NCBI GenBank assembly: GCA_028826165.1
Contig: JAPDFW010000005.1
Coordinates: forward strand, 36,418 to 100,417
Length of the DNA: 64,000 nt
Direction of reading: 5' to 3'
Origin: Anaeramoeba ignava
Taxonomy: Eukaryota; Metamonada; Anaeramoebidae
Both the position numbers and the translations under genes were made by a program. The notes beneath the pieces were generated by a model. That model had not been told where the DNA came from and did not search any database. It saw nothing but the letters and a program-made list of their open reading frames with translations. Shown here in pieces: positions 23,312 to 34,673 of the stretch. Within the stretch, counting starts at the first letter, position 1; every line of letters starts with the position of its first letter.

Positions 23312-24958
23312 TTATTTGAATTGAGAACGATTAAAATTTTGATTAAAAATTCGCTTTTGATTGAAACTTCGGTTCTTTTTCTTTTTTTTAGATTTAGATT
23401 TATATGAATTTTTTTGGAATTGTTTAAATTGTTCTTGTTGAATAGCACGATTTAATTGATTTTCGTTTTTTTTATTAGTGCTAAAATCCAAAAGATTATC
23501 AACAAGATTATCAATTGATTTTTCATCTTTTTCAGAAATTTCATCATGTTTTATAAATTCGGGATTTAATCTTCCAAGTTGAGTTTTATTGGCTCCAGTT
23601 GCATAACGAGGTGGTTTTCTTCTCATTCCAAAATAATCATCTTTTGATTTTGATTTTGATTTTGATTTTGATCTTGAATATGAATTTGAATATGAATTTG
23701 AATATGAATATGAATTTGTTTTCCAATTATCATTTTGTTTTGGATTTTGATTTTGATTCCAATCATCATCATCATCATCTTGATTTGAATTTTGATTTGA
23801 ATCCCAATCATCATTTTGATTTTGATTTTTATTTTGATTTGAATTTTTATTTTGATTCCAATCATCATTTTGATTTTGATTTTGATTTTGATTTTGATTT
23901 TGATTCCAATCATCATTTTGTTTTGAATTTGAATTTTGATTCCAATTATCATTTTGATTTTCATTTTGATTTTGATTTTGATTTTTATTCCAATTATGAT
24001 TTTGTTTTGGATTTGGATTTTGATTTTGATTCCAATTATTTCTTTGTCTATTTGAATTTGGATTTTTATTCCAATCAAATCTTGGTCTTCTTTGGAATTT
24101 ATTTGTTTTCCATTTTCGATTCAGAATTGTAGAGTCATCTCTTGAAGGGAAAAATTTACTTAAACCAGACTTAAAAGATTCTTTGTTACTTTTGGTTGGT
24201 TTTGGATTTACTTTGACAGTAATTATTTTTCCATCAAATTGACGATTAGATTGTGAGTTTTGATATTGATTTGAATTTGAATTTTTATATTGATTTTGAT
24301 TTTGATTTTGATTTTGATTTTGATTTTGATTTTGATTTTGATTTTGATTTTGATTTTGATTCCAATCATCATTTTGTTTTGAATTTTTATTTTGATTCCA
24401 ATTATCATTTTGATTTTGATTTTGATTTGAATTTGAATTTGAATTTGAATTTGAACTCCAAAAACCACCTTTTTTAAGTGTTATTGATTTTGTTTTAGTT
24501 TCACTTTGAGACTCATTTTGTTTTTCATCTTGTTTTTCATTTTGTTTTTGAATCATTTGATTTTGTTGATTTTGAGCTTTGAATTGTTCTATTGATAAAC
24601 TATTTGGATTTGAATTTGGATTTGGATTTTGATTTTGATTTATATTAGTATTTAAACCTTCATTGAAATTTTGTTTTGGATAATCATTTTTGTTTCTTTG
24701 ATTTTTTTTTGAATAATTTTTTTGATTTTCTGAATAATTTTGATAACTTTTTGAATGATTTTGATAATTTCCTTGATTTCCTTGATAATTTGTTTGTTGA
24801 TAATTTCCTTGATTTCCTGAATAATTTTGATAATTTTGTGAATAATTTCCTTGATTTCCTTGATTTCTTTGATAATTTTGTGAATAATTTCCTTGATTTC
24901 CTGAATTTCTTGGAAATTTTCTTTGATTTCCTGAATTTCTTGAATAATTTTGACTCAT
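23312..24958 (-). CDS. Asn/Gln/Ser-rich Trp-dotted low-complexity protein, copy C
   Basis: Single-exon frame of 548 aa, third member of the tandem family. Its N-terminal ~110 residues differ from copies A and B: a Gly/Asn/Tyr/Gln-rich region with repeated GNYSQNYQ and NQGNY units, similar in composition to prion-like domains of RNA-binding proteins such as FUS. From LSIEQFKAQNQQNQ onward it follows copy B: SITLKKGGFWSSNS, SNRQFDGKIITVKVNPK, LSKFFPSRDDSTILNRKWK, NDDWNQN-type Trp motifs, then YATGANKTQLGRLNPEFIKH and a basic end that diverges after AIQQEQFKQ. It is divergent from the RBM25-like gene with 213 bp between the start codons. The different N-terminus suggests either the older form of the family or an exchange of the first segment. 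No catalytic domain; role unknown, possibly RNA granule related (inference from composition only). Confidence 0.8.
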   Translation of the reverse strand: MSQNYSRNSGNQRKFPRNSGNQGNYSQNYQRNQGNQGNYSQNYQNYSGNQGNYQQTNYQGNQGNYQNHSKSYQNYSENQKNYSKKNQRNKNDYPKQNFNEGLNTNINQNQNPNPNSNPNSLSIEQFKAQNQQNQMIQKQNEKQDEKQNESQSETKTKSITLKKGGFWSSNSNSNSNSNQNQNQNDNWNQNKNSKQNDDWNQNQNQNQNQNQNQNQNQNQNQNQYKNSNSNQYQNSQSNRQFDGKIITVKVNPKPTKSNKESFKSGLSKFFPSRDDSTILNRKWKTNKFQRRPRFDWNKNPNSNRQRNNWNQNQNPNPKQNHNWNKNQNQNQNENQNDNWNQNSNSKQNDDWNQNQNQNQNQNQNDDWNQNKNSNQNKNQNQNDDWDSNQNSNQDDDDDDWNQNQNPKQNDNWKTNSYSYSNSYSNSYSRSKSKSKSKSKDDYFGMRRKPPRYATGANKTQLGRLNPEFIKHDEISEKDEKSIDNLVDNLLDFSTNKKNENQLNRAIQQEQFKQFQKNSYKSKSKKKKKNRSFNQKRIFNQNFNRSQFK

Positions 24959-25171
24959 TATAATTTGTGTTTGTTTTTGTTTTTGTTTTTGTTTTTGTTT
25001 TTGTTTTTGTTTTTGTTTTTGTTTTTGTTTTTGTTTTTGTTTTTGTTTTTGTTTTTGTGTGTTTGTGTTTGTGTTTGTTTTTGTGTGTTTGTTTTTATTT
25101 TTGTTTTAAAAAAAAAAAAGGAAAAAAATGAATTTTTCATTTTTCATTTTTCATTTTTCTTTTAAAAAAAA
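24959..25171. promoter_or_regulatory. Bidirectional spacer with a TTTTTG tract
   Basis: Only 213 bp separate the start codons of copy C (minus) and the RBM25-like gene (plus). About 15 TTTTTG units and a GTGTTTGTG patch (24965-25105) occupy half of it, followed by poly-A and TTTTTCATT tracts. Any shared promoter must lie here; this is inferred from position, not from a recognised element. Confidence 0.45.
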
Positions 25172-28100
25172 ATGAATCAAAATATTCCAAGTAGAAATAA
25201 AATTTAATTTTAAATAAAACTTCTATTAAAATTAAAGTATCCTTTTGCACATAAATTTTAATTTCGAAAAAAAAATAAAACAGCATATAGTTATCAACCA
25301 CCAAATATTACAAGACCAATTAATTTAGTACCAATGCAAAGACCTCGTCCAAACGCAGTTGTTGTTCCACAAAATCCACCTATTACTGTGTATATAGGAA
25401 AGATACCGCCAGCTTTAGATGATGATGTTTTACTTGCTATTTGTAGATGTTGTGGTCATGTTGTTAAGTAAAATTAATTTAATTTATAATTTTAATTTAT
25501 AATTTTATTTATAATTTATTTTATAATTTATTTTATAATTTTATTTATAATTTAATTTATAATTTTTATTTATAATTTAATTTATAATTTTATTTATATT
25601 TTTATTTATAATTTAATTTATAATTTAATTTATAATTTATTTTATAATTTAATTTATAATTTTATTTATAATTTTATTTATAATTTTATTTATAATTTTA
25701 TTTATAATTTAATTTATAATTTAATTTATAATTTAATTTATAATTTAATTTATAATTTAATTTATAATTTAATTTATAATTTAATTTATAATTTTATTTA
25801 TAATTTAATTTATAATTTAATTAATAATTTTATTTATAATTTAATTTATAATTTTATTTATAATTTAATTTATAATTTAATTTATAATTTTATTTATAAT
25901 TTAATTTATAATTTAATTTATAATTTTATTTTATAATTTAATTTATAATTTAATTTTATTTATAATTTATAATTTTATTTATAATTTTATTTATAATTTT
26001 ATTTATAATTTTAATTTATAATTTTATTTATAATTTAATTTATAATTTTATTTATAATTTTATTTATAATTTTATTTTATAATTTTAATTTTATAATTTT
26101 ATTTATAATTTTATTTATAATTTTAATTTATAATTTAATTTATAATTTTATTTTATAATTTTATTTATAATTTTTTTATAATTTATAATTTTTATTTATA
26201 ATTTTATTTTATTTTTTTTTATAATTTTTATTTATAATTTAATTTTTATAATTTTATTTTAATTTTATTTATAATTTAATTTATAATTTTATTTATAATT
26301 TTATTTTATTTATATAATTTTATTTATAATTTTATTTATAATTTTTATTTATAATTTTATTTATAATTTTAATTTATAATTTAATTTATAATTTTATTTA
26401 TAATTTAATTTATAATTTTTATTTATAATTTTATTTATAATTTTATTTATAATTTTATTTATAATTTTAATTTATAATTTAATTTATAATTTTAATTTAT
26501 AATTTAATTTATAATTTTATTTATAATTTTTATTTATAATTTTATTTATAATTTTAATTTATAATTTTAATTTATAATTTTTATTTATAATTTTATTTAT
26601 GTATTTTTATTTATAATTTATTTATAATTTAATTTTATAATTTTATTTTTTAATTTTTATTTATAATTTAATTTATAATTTTAATTTATAATTTAATTTA
26701 TAATTTTATTTTATTTAATTTATATTTTATTTATAATTTTTTATTTATAATTTAATTTATAATTTAATTTATAATTTTAATTTATAATTTTATTTATATT
26801 TTAATTTAATTTATAATTTTATTTATAATTTAATTTATAATTTAATTTATAATTTTATTTATAATTTTATTTATAATTTTATTTATAATTTTATTTATAA
26901 TTTAATTTATAATTTTTAATTTTATAATTTTATTTATAATTTTATTTATAATTTAATTTATAATTTAATTTATAATTTAATTTATAATTTAATTTATAAT
27001 TTAATTTATAATTTAATTTATAATTTTATTTATAATTTAAGTTGGAGAAGAGTTGTTGATCCAATAACAGGAAATCATAAGCAATTTGGGTATTGTGATT
27101 TTGGAAATGCTGAGTCTGCTCAAAGAGGATTGAGTTTAATTCCAAAGTGTTTTGTTAATGGAATTAATATGTGTGTTCAAGTTGATAAAAAAAATGAAGA
27201 GTTGATACAATCTTATTCTAATAATAACCAAGGAATTGATAATAAATCCAAAAATGTAAAAGATGAAAGAGCTTATCAACAAATGAATGTTTTAATTCGT
27301 GAATGGTATGATTAATTTTCAATTTAAAAAAAAAAGAAAAGAAATTTGAAATTATTCCATTTCGATTTCAAATTTATTTCAAATTTATTTCAAATTTATT
27401 TCAAATTCATTTCAAATTCAAATTTATTTCAAATTTATTCCAAATTCAAATTTATTTCAAATTTATTTCAAATTTATTTCAAATTTATTTCAAGTTTATT
27501 TCAAGTTTATTTCAAATTTATTTCAAATTTATTTCAAATTTATTTCAAATTTATTCCAAATTTATTCCAAAATTTATTTCAAATTTATTTCAAATTCAAA
27601 TTTATTTCAAATTTATTTCAAATTTATTTCAAATTTATTTCAAATTCAATTCAAATTTATTTCAAATTTATTTCAAATTCAAATTTATTTCAAATTTATT
27701 TTAAATTTATTCAAATTTATTTCAAATTCAAATTTATTTCAAATTTATTTCAAATTCAAATTTATTTTAAATTTATTTCAAATTTATTCCAAATTCAAAT
27801 TTATTTCAATTCCAAAAAAAAAAATATTTATTTAGGGAATCAAAAACAAAATCTGAACAGATTTTAATTAAACAACAAATAGAAAAGAAAAATGAAAAAA
27901 AATCTATTAATTCAAAAGAAAAATCTCGAAGTAATTCAACAAGCATACACGAACATAAAAGTTCACACAGTAGAAGAAGTTATGATAGAAAAGAATATGA
28001 AGAAAAAGAAAAAGAAAAAGAAAAACAAAGAAGAAAATACGAATCAAAATTAAGAAATTGGGAAAAAAGAGAATATGAAAAGGAAAAAAGTTTAGAACAT

Positions 28101-29834
28101 ACAGAACGTTCTAGAAACTGAAAAGGAAAAGGAAATAAGAAGAAGACGTTCTCATCTAGAATCTTTATGTCTTGATTTTAATTGGATGTCAGATTTTTCA
28201 TATTTTTTAAAAAGAGGAATTAAAAAAGATTCTAAATATCATCGTGAAAGAAATTCTAGAAAACGTTTACGTGAAAGTGAACGTTTGGATGATGAAGAAT
28301 TTGAATTTCGTGAAAAAAGAGAATTGCAAAGAAAAAAACAAGAAAAAAAAGACGAAAAAAAATCAAAAGATTCAAAAAATAAAATGCAAGAAAATTTAGA
28401 AATGCAAAATAATTCTGATAAAATGAGACAAAATCAAGATCAAAAACAAAAACTAAATCAATTTAAACCAAGTCAATTTAAACCAAATCAAATGAATCCA
28501 AATCAATTTAGACAAAATCCAAATCCAAATCCAAATCCAAATCAATTTAGACAAAGTCCAAATCCAAATCAAATGAATCCAAATAATCAATTTAACCCAA
28601 ATAATCCAATGAATCCAAATCAATTTAGACAAAATCCAAATCAATTTAATCCAAATCAATTTAAACCAAATCAAATGAAACCAAATCAAATGAATCCAAA
28701 TAATCAATTTAATTCAAATAATCAATTTAATCCAAATAATCAATTTAATCCAAATAATCAAATGAATCAAAACCAATTTAATCCAAATATGGAAATTGTA
28801 AATGAAAATGAAAACCAATTTCCAAATAGAAATTTTATGAATGAAAATCAACCAAACAATCAAATAATAGATATAAATGATTCTAATGAAAGAATGGAAC
28901 TTGAACCAAAAAAAGAATCAAGATTTGATCGAAAAACATTAACAAAACCAATAACAATTAATGTTCAATCACGAGGCAAAAAAATTGCACCATTTTCAAT
29001 TAATTCTAATAATGAAAGTGATGAAGAAGATGATGATGAATATGATATTTATACAAAATCAACTCAACAAAAAAGACCTATAATTAAACTTCCATATTCT
29101 CTTGCAGAAAACCCTAATTTACCTTTCCAATCATTTCCTCCAACAAGACTGGCAACTATGAATAAAAAGGCTATAATGGAAAGTATTCCAACAAGTCTTT
29201 CAGAAATTGCAAAAATGGAAATGTCTTGGGATATTATTGAAAAAGTAGATTTTCAATTTAAAATTAAAATTTAATATTAAAGTTCATTTATAAAATTAAA
29301 ATTCAAATTAAAATTCAAATTAAAATTAAAATTAAAATTAAAATTAAAATTAATATTAAAATTAAAATTAAAATTAAAATTAAAATTAATATTAATATTA
29401 AAATTAAAATTAAAATTAAAATTAAAATTAAAATTAAAATTAAAATTAAAATTAAAATTAAAATTAAAATTAAAATCAAAATTAAAAATTAAAATTAATA
29501 TTAAAATTAAAATTAAAATTAAAATTAAAATTAAAATTAAAATTAAAATTAAAATTAAAATTAAAATTAAAATTAAAATTTAATATTAAAATAGAATGAT
29601 ATTTTAGAAAAGAAAATTAAACCTTGGGTAGTTGGAAAAATAGAAGAACTTTTTGGTGAATCTGTTGATTCAGTTATTAATTTTATAATGGAAAGAATTT
29701 CAGAAAAAATTTCTCCTGAAATTTTAGTTGAAAAATTATCTTTTATTTTACCAGAAGAATCTGAACATTTAGTAAAAGAAATTTGGAGATTAATGATTTG
29801 TGAAATGAAATTAGTTTCATATCAAAATTATTGA
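25172..29834 (+). CDS. RBM25-like splicing factor (RRM plus PWI domain)
   Basis: RNA-binding regulator of pre-mRNA splicing in the nucleus. Exons are 25172-25190, 25284-25467, 27042-27305, 27836-29244 and 29595-29834, about 704 aa. The RRM runs from TVYIGKIPPALDDDVLLAIC to VNGINMCVQVDKKNEEL, with QFGYCDFG as RNP1; RNP1 is weak, as in RBM25. A basic, Glu/Arg-rich middle includes KLRNWEKREYEKEK and YHRERNSRKRLRESERLDDE, matching the RBM25 region before its PWI domain. An Asn/Pro/Gln-rich insert (about 28440-28870, NPNQFR repeats) follows. The last exon is a PWI domain (LEKKIKPWVVGKIEELFG through KEIWRLMICEMK). Around 28111-28121 the frame must shift by one base (TGA at 28119-28121) for the two matching halves to join; this is an assembly error or a real break. 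The 19-nt first exon is inferred. Confidence 0.87.
25468..27041. repeat. ATAATTTAATTT / ATAATTTTATTT intron array inside the RRM
   Basis: About 1.57 kb of alternating TATAATTTAATT and TATAATTTTATT words split the RRM coding sequence between the donor AA|GTAAAA and the acceptor TTTAAG. It is the longest array in the window. Confidence 0.9.
27306..27835. repeat. TTTATTTCAAAT intron array of the RBM25-like gene
   Basis: Tandem ATTTCAAATTT and TTCAAATTCAAA words lie between donor TG|GTATGA and acceptor TTTAG. The array is open in one plus-strand frame, giving a spurious FKFISNLFQ reading frame. Confidence 0.85.
29245..29594. repeat. AAAATT hexamer intron array of the RBM25-like gene
   Basis: Nearly pure AAAATT units with AATATT variants between donor AAA|GTAGAT and acceptor AATAG, just before the PWI exon. 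Confidence 0.85.
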
Positions 29835-29897
29835 AAAAAAAGAAAACGTTTTTTTTTAATTTTTTCTTCATTTTTTCATTTTTTCATTTTTTTCAAA

Positions 29898-30437
29898 ATG
29901 ATAAATTTTATTAAAATTAAACAAAATTATTCTTTTAAATTCAAAATTCTTTTCTTTTTCTTTTCAATTCTATTCATTTTTTTATTATTTTCACATCAAG
30001 AAACAATTACAAAAAAAATCAAAACAAAAATTTTTCAAAATTTATTTCAAATTAAAAATTATTCAAATTTAGAAACTTTTAAGATGAGAAAATTATTGAC
30101 AAAAGAAAACAAATCAAAAACTATAGAATCAAATGAAATGAAAAATAATTCAACAGAAAATAATTCTAATTGTAAACCAATTGGTAAATGTGTTGCTTGT
30201 TCTCAAGATGAAAATGAAGCTTATTGTAAAGAAACTGGTTTTAAAAGAGAATATGTTTGTTCTGAATCAGAAAAGAAAGTCAATAAAATGTTTAGTTGTT
30301 TTCCTGAAGAAAATAATCAAGTTAAATCTGTTTTTATTTTTCTTATTTTTTCAATTTTGGCTTCTGTTATTTTTGCTTATTCAATTAAAAAAAGAAGAAG
30401 AAAAATTAATCAAAATGAAGAAAGACATAATATGTAA
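29898..30437 (+). CDS. JTB-family type I membrane protein
   Basis: Single exon, 179 aa. A hydrophobic N-terminal segment (about residues 15-35, FKILFFFFSILFIFLLF) can serve as a signal peptide or anchor. A polar linker with N-x-S/T sites follows, then a Cys-rich region CKPIGKCVACSQDENEAYC, TGFKREYVC and FSC. A second hydrophobic segment (about 142-162) and a basic tail (KKRRRKINQNEERHNM) complete it. The Cys pattern C-x(5)-C-x-x-C, C-x-x-TG, C, SC followed by a membrane helix and a short basic tail is that of JTB (jumping translocation breakpoint protein), a small conserved membrane protein linked to cytokinesis and mitochondria in animals. The start ATG follows a TTTTTCATT-rich leader 64 bp after the RBM25-like stop. 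Role in this organism unknown. Confidence 0.75.
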   Translation: MINFIKIKQNYSFKFKILFFFFSILFIFLLFSHQETITKKIKTKIFQNLFQIKNYSNLETFKMRKLLTKENKSKTIESNEMKNNSTENNSNCKPIGKCVACSQDENEAYCKETGFKREYVCSESEKKVNKMFSCFPEENNQVKSVFIFLIFSILASVIFAYSIKKRRRKINQNEERHNM

Positions 30438-31090
30438 AAGAGAAAAGGAAATCAATCAATCTTTTTTTTTTTTGGAATGAAAAATAAAATCAAAAATCAA
30501 TTCCTTTATAATTTTTAAATTTATTTTTAATTTAATTTTAATTTGATTTTGAATTGAATTGAATTGAATTGAATTGAATTGAATTGAATTGAATTAAATT
30601 GAATTGAATTTATTTTTAATTTGAATTGAATTAAATTGATTTGATTTGAATTGATTTGATTTGATTTGAAATAAATTAAATTATTTTTGAATTGAATTGA
30701 TTTAAATTGAAATTGAATTGATTTGAATTTGAATTGAATTGAATTGAATTGAATTTGAATTGAATTAATTTGAATATTGAATTGAATATTGAATTGAATT
30801 GAATTGAATTGAATTGAATTGATTTGATTTGAATTGAATTTGATTTGAATTGATTTGAATTGATTTGAATTGAATTGAATTGAATTGAATTGAATTGAAT
30901 TTAATTGAATATTGAATTGAATATTAAATTGAATTAAATTTATTTTTAATTTGAATTGATTTGAATTGAATTGAATTGAATTGAATTGGATTAAATTATT
31001 TTTGGATTTAATTATTTTTGGATTTAATTATTTTTGAATTGAATTAAATTATTTTTGTTGATTTGAAATAAATTTTATGACTTTTTGGAA
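30438..31090. repeat. GAATT pentamer-rich spacer between convergent genes
   Basis: Most of the stretch is tandem GAATT with TTTGAATT and AAATTATTTTTG variants. It separates the 3' ends of the JTB-like and arginine methyltransferase genes. No gene is seen in it. Confidence 0.75.
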
Positions 31091-34000
31091 TTAATAAAAT
31101 TTGTAATTTTGTTTATTTTTAACAGAACATCTTTTTCCTTCAAATTTGTATTCAATTATAACTTCAAGATTTCTTTTATTTGTTTTACTTGGTTTAATTT
31201 TAAGAAATCCTTCAATTTCTTCATCTACACAAATAATAATTTCATCAGGAATATTAAGAATAGATTGTTTCCAATGAGTTGGAGGAGAATAAGGAGAAGT
31301 TGAAACTACTATTGGTTTTTCTCCATGTGTAAAAGAATAAGAAAAAAAAACAATAAAAGAATGAACATAATCATTTTTTAAAGCTTTAAGAACAAATTTA
31401 TCTCTTGATATAACTTGTTCTAAAAGAATTGTTTCCAGATTAATTTCCTTTTAATTTATTTATTGAATTTAATTATTTTAAATTATTTTTAAATTTAATT
31501 CTTTTTTAATTAATTTATTTTTTAATTGAATTATTTTTAAATTAAATTATTTTTGTTCCACTTTTTTTTAAATTATTTTTGGATCAAATTAAATTATTTT
31601 TAATTTAAATTGAATTATTTTTGAATTAAATTATTTTTTAATTAAATTATTTTTGAATTGAATTAAATTATTTTTGAATTGAATTATTTTTGTTCCACTT
31701 TTTTTTAAATTATTTTTGGATTAAATTATTTTTGAATTAAATTATTTTTGGATTAAATTATTTTTAAATTAAATTATTTTTGTTCCACTTTTTTTTAAAT
31801 TATTTTTAAATTGAATTATTTTTGAATTAAATTATTTTTAAATTAAATTATTTTTGAATTAAATTATTTTTAAATTAAATTATTTTTAAATTAAATTATT
31901 TTTGAATTAAATTATTTTTAAATTAAATTATTTTTAAATTAAATTATTTTTGAATTAAATTATTTTTAAATTAAATTATTTTTAAATTAAATTATTTTTG
32001 AATTGAATTATTTTTTGAATCAAATTAAATTATTTTTAATTTGAATTATTTTTTGAATCAAATTATTTTTTGAATTAAATTATTTTTGAATTAAATTATT
32101 TTTGAATTAAATTATTTTTGAATTAAATTTAATTATTTTTAAATTAAATTATTTTTAAATTAAATTATTTTTGTTCCACTTTTTTTTGAATTATTTTTGT
32201 TGTTTTTGAAGAAAAAAAAAATACTTTTAAAAGATAATCATTTGTAACCAAATTATCTGGAGCAACAAAATCAACAAAAAGTTCGAAATCAGCTAATTCT
32301 TTCATACAAGACATATCATAACCCCAAACATCTTTCCAAACTAAAATTTTTTAAATAAATTAAAAATATTTTTTAATAAATCGATTCTTTTTGAAATTTT
32401 ATTATTTTACATTCAACTTTATGTTTTGAAGTTCTTTCATCTTCAATTGCAGAAATAAAAAGTTGAATTTGATTAGGAAACATTATTCCATCATCTTTTA
32501 ACCATTTATCTCTTGCATATATTAAATTGGGAAGCATATTTTCATAATATAAACAATATCCCATCCATTCACAAATAATAATATCTACTTTTTCAATTCC
32601 ATTTGGTAAATGATCTAATTCTTCAATAGGAGATTTGATTAATTTGATTACTATAATTATATTTATATTTAATTTATATTTAATTTATATTTAATTTATA
32701 AATATTTATATTTAATTTATATTTAATTTATAAATTTATTTAATTTATATTTTATATTTAATTTATATTTGATTTATATTTAATTTATAATTGATTTATA
32801 TTTTATATTTAATTAATATTTAATTTATATTTAATTTATATTTAATTTATATTTAATTTATATTTAATTTATATTTAATTTATATTTAATTTATATTTAA
32901 TTTATATTTAATTTATATTTAATTTATATTTAATTTATATTTAATTTATATTTAATTTATATTTAATTTATATTTTTATATTATTTAATTTATAATTTAA
33001 TTTATATTTTAATTTATATATTTAATTTATATTTAATTTATATTTAATTTATATTTAATTTATATTTAATTAATATTTAATTTATATTTAATTTATATTT
33101 GATTTATATTTGATTTATATTTAATTTATATTTAATTTATATTTAATTTATAATTGATTTATATTTTTATATTTAATTAATATTTGATTTATATTTGATT
33201 TATATTTTTTGATTTATTTATATTTATATTTTATATTTTATTAATATTTAATTTATAATTGATTTATATTTGATTTATATTTGATTTATATTTGATTTAT
33301 ATTTGAGTTTATATTTAATTTATATTTAATTTATATTTAATTTATATTTAATTTATATTTAATTTATATTTTTATTAATATTTAATTAAAATTTGATTTA
33401 TATTTAATTTATATTTAATTTATATTTATATTTAATTTATATTTAATTTATATTTGATTTATAATTAATTTTATATTTAATTTATAATTTATATTTAATT
33501 TATATTTAATTTATATTTGATTTATATTTGATTTATATTTAATTTATATTTAATTTATATTTAATTTATATTTAATTTATATTTAATTTATATTTAATTT
33601 ATAATTATTTTATATTTAATTTATATTTATTTTGATTTATATTTAATTTTATATTTAATTTATATTTAATTTATATTTAATTTATATTTAATTTATATTT
33701 AATTTATATTTAATTTATATTTAATTTATATTTAATTTATATTTAATTTATATTTAATTTATATTTAATTTATATTTAATTTATATTTAATTTATATTTG
33801 ATTAAAAAATGCTTTAAAAATGCTTTAAAAATGAGAATAAGAATAACAAACAATCAGAATATCCATTTTTTTGAATAATTTCTTCAGTTTGAGTTATAAT
33901 TGCTGAAGAATCTACCTTTATTTTTTTTTAATAAATAAATTTAAAATAAAATTAATTTTAATAAAAAATTAAAATTTTTACTCCAATAACTAATTGTGCA

Positions 34001-34301
34001 CCAGCATAAGCAGCAAATAATGAATAAATACCAACTCCACATCCAATATCTAATACTATTTTCCCTTCAAATAAATGTCTATTTTCGAGAATTGCATTTT
34101 GAAAAGCTGTCACTCTAACTGAATCTTTTAATAATTCCTTTTTTAATATAAAATTATTTTTTTTAATTTTATTTTTTAATTAAAATTTTTTATTTTTAGT
34201 TTTATTTTAACTTCATGAATTGCATGATGACTAAATGAATCATAATAATAATCTTTTGTTGTTAATTCTTGATTTTGTTTTTTTAATTTATTTTCTATCA
34301 T
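31091..34301 (-). CDS. Protein arginine methyltransferase, PRMT1 type
   Basis: S-adenosylmethionine-dependent type I arginine methyltransferase; PRMT1 enzymes make asymmetric dimethylarginine on histone H4 and RGG-rich RNA-binding proteins. Six exons (34212-34301, 33982-34137, 33852-33915, 32411-32650, 32225-32340, 31091-31447) join in phase to 340 aa, a typical PRMT1 length. The protein opens with KDYYYDSFSHHAIHE. It has motif I VLDIGCGVG (58-66), the double-E loop CEWMGYCLYYE (Glu about 131 and 140), YARDKWL, GYDMSCM and the THW loop (279-281). The end matches the dimerisation barrel, including LEVIIEYKFEG. All catalytic residues I can place are present. It is minus strand, convergent with the JTB-like gene. 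Arginine-rich splicing factors such as the RBM25-like neighbour are plausible substrates by family knowledge only. Confidence 0.93.
31448..32224. repeat. AAATTATTTTTGAATT intron array of the PRMT gene
   Basis: Tandem TTAAATTATTTTTGAA units, about 16 bp each, are interspersed with three or four copies of TGTTCCACTTTTTTTT. They fill intron 5 on the minus strand. Confidence 0.8.
32651..33851. repeat. TTTAATTTATAT intron array of the PRMT gene
   Basis: About 1.2 kb of tandem ATTTAATTTAT and ATTTGATTTAT units between the exons encoding motif I and the double-E loop. Confidence 0.9.
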
Positions 34302-34673
34302 TTTTGAAAAAAGAAAAAGAAAAAAAATGAAAAAAAAAAATTGAAAAAAAAAAATTTATTTTATTTATTTTTTATTTTAAAATGAAAAAAAAAAATGAAA
34401 AAGGAAATATGCAAAAAAAAAGGAAAAAAAAAGGAATTAAGGAAAAAAAAATTTTTTTTCTTTTCAAATGTGGAACTTTTCAAAAATTAAAATCAAAATC
34501 AAAATCAAATTAAATTCAAAATCAAAATCAAAATTAAATTCAAAATCAAAATCAAAATCAAAATTAAAATTAAATTCAAAATCAAAATTAAATTCAAAAT
34601 TAAAATCAATTTAAAATCAAAATCAATTTAAATTCAAAATCAAAATCAAAATCAAAATCAATTTAAATTCAAT

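Noticed and set aside
27346-27867. 173-codon FKFISNLFQ frame
   Set aside because: It lies in the TTTATTTCAAAT intron of the RBM25-like gene; the flanking exons join in phase without it.
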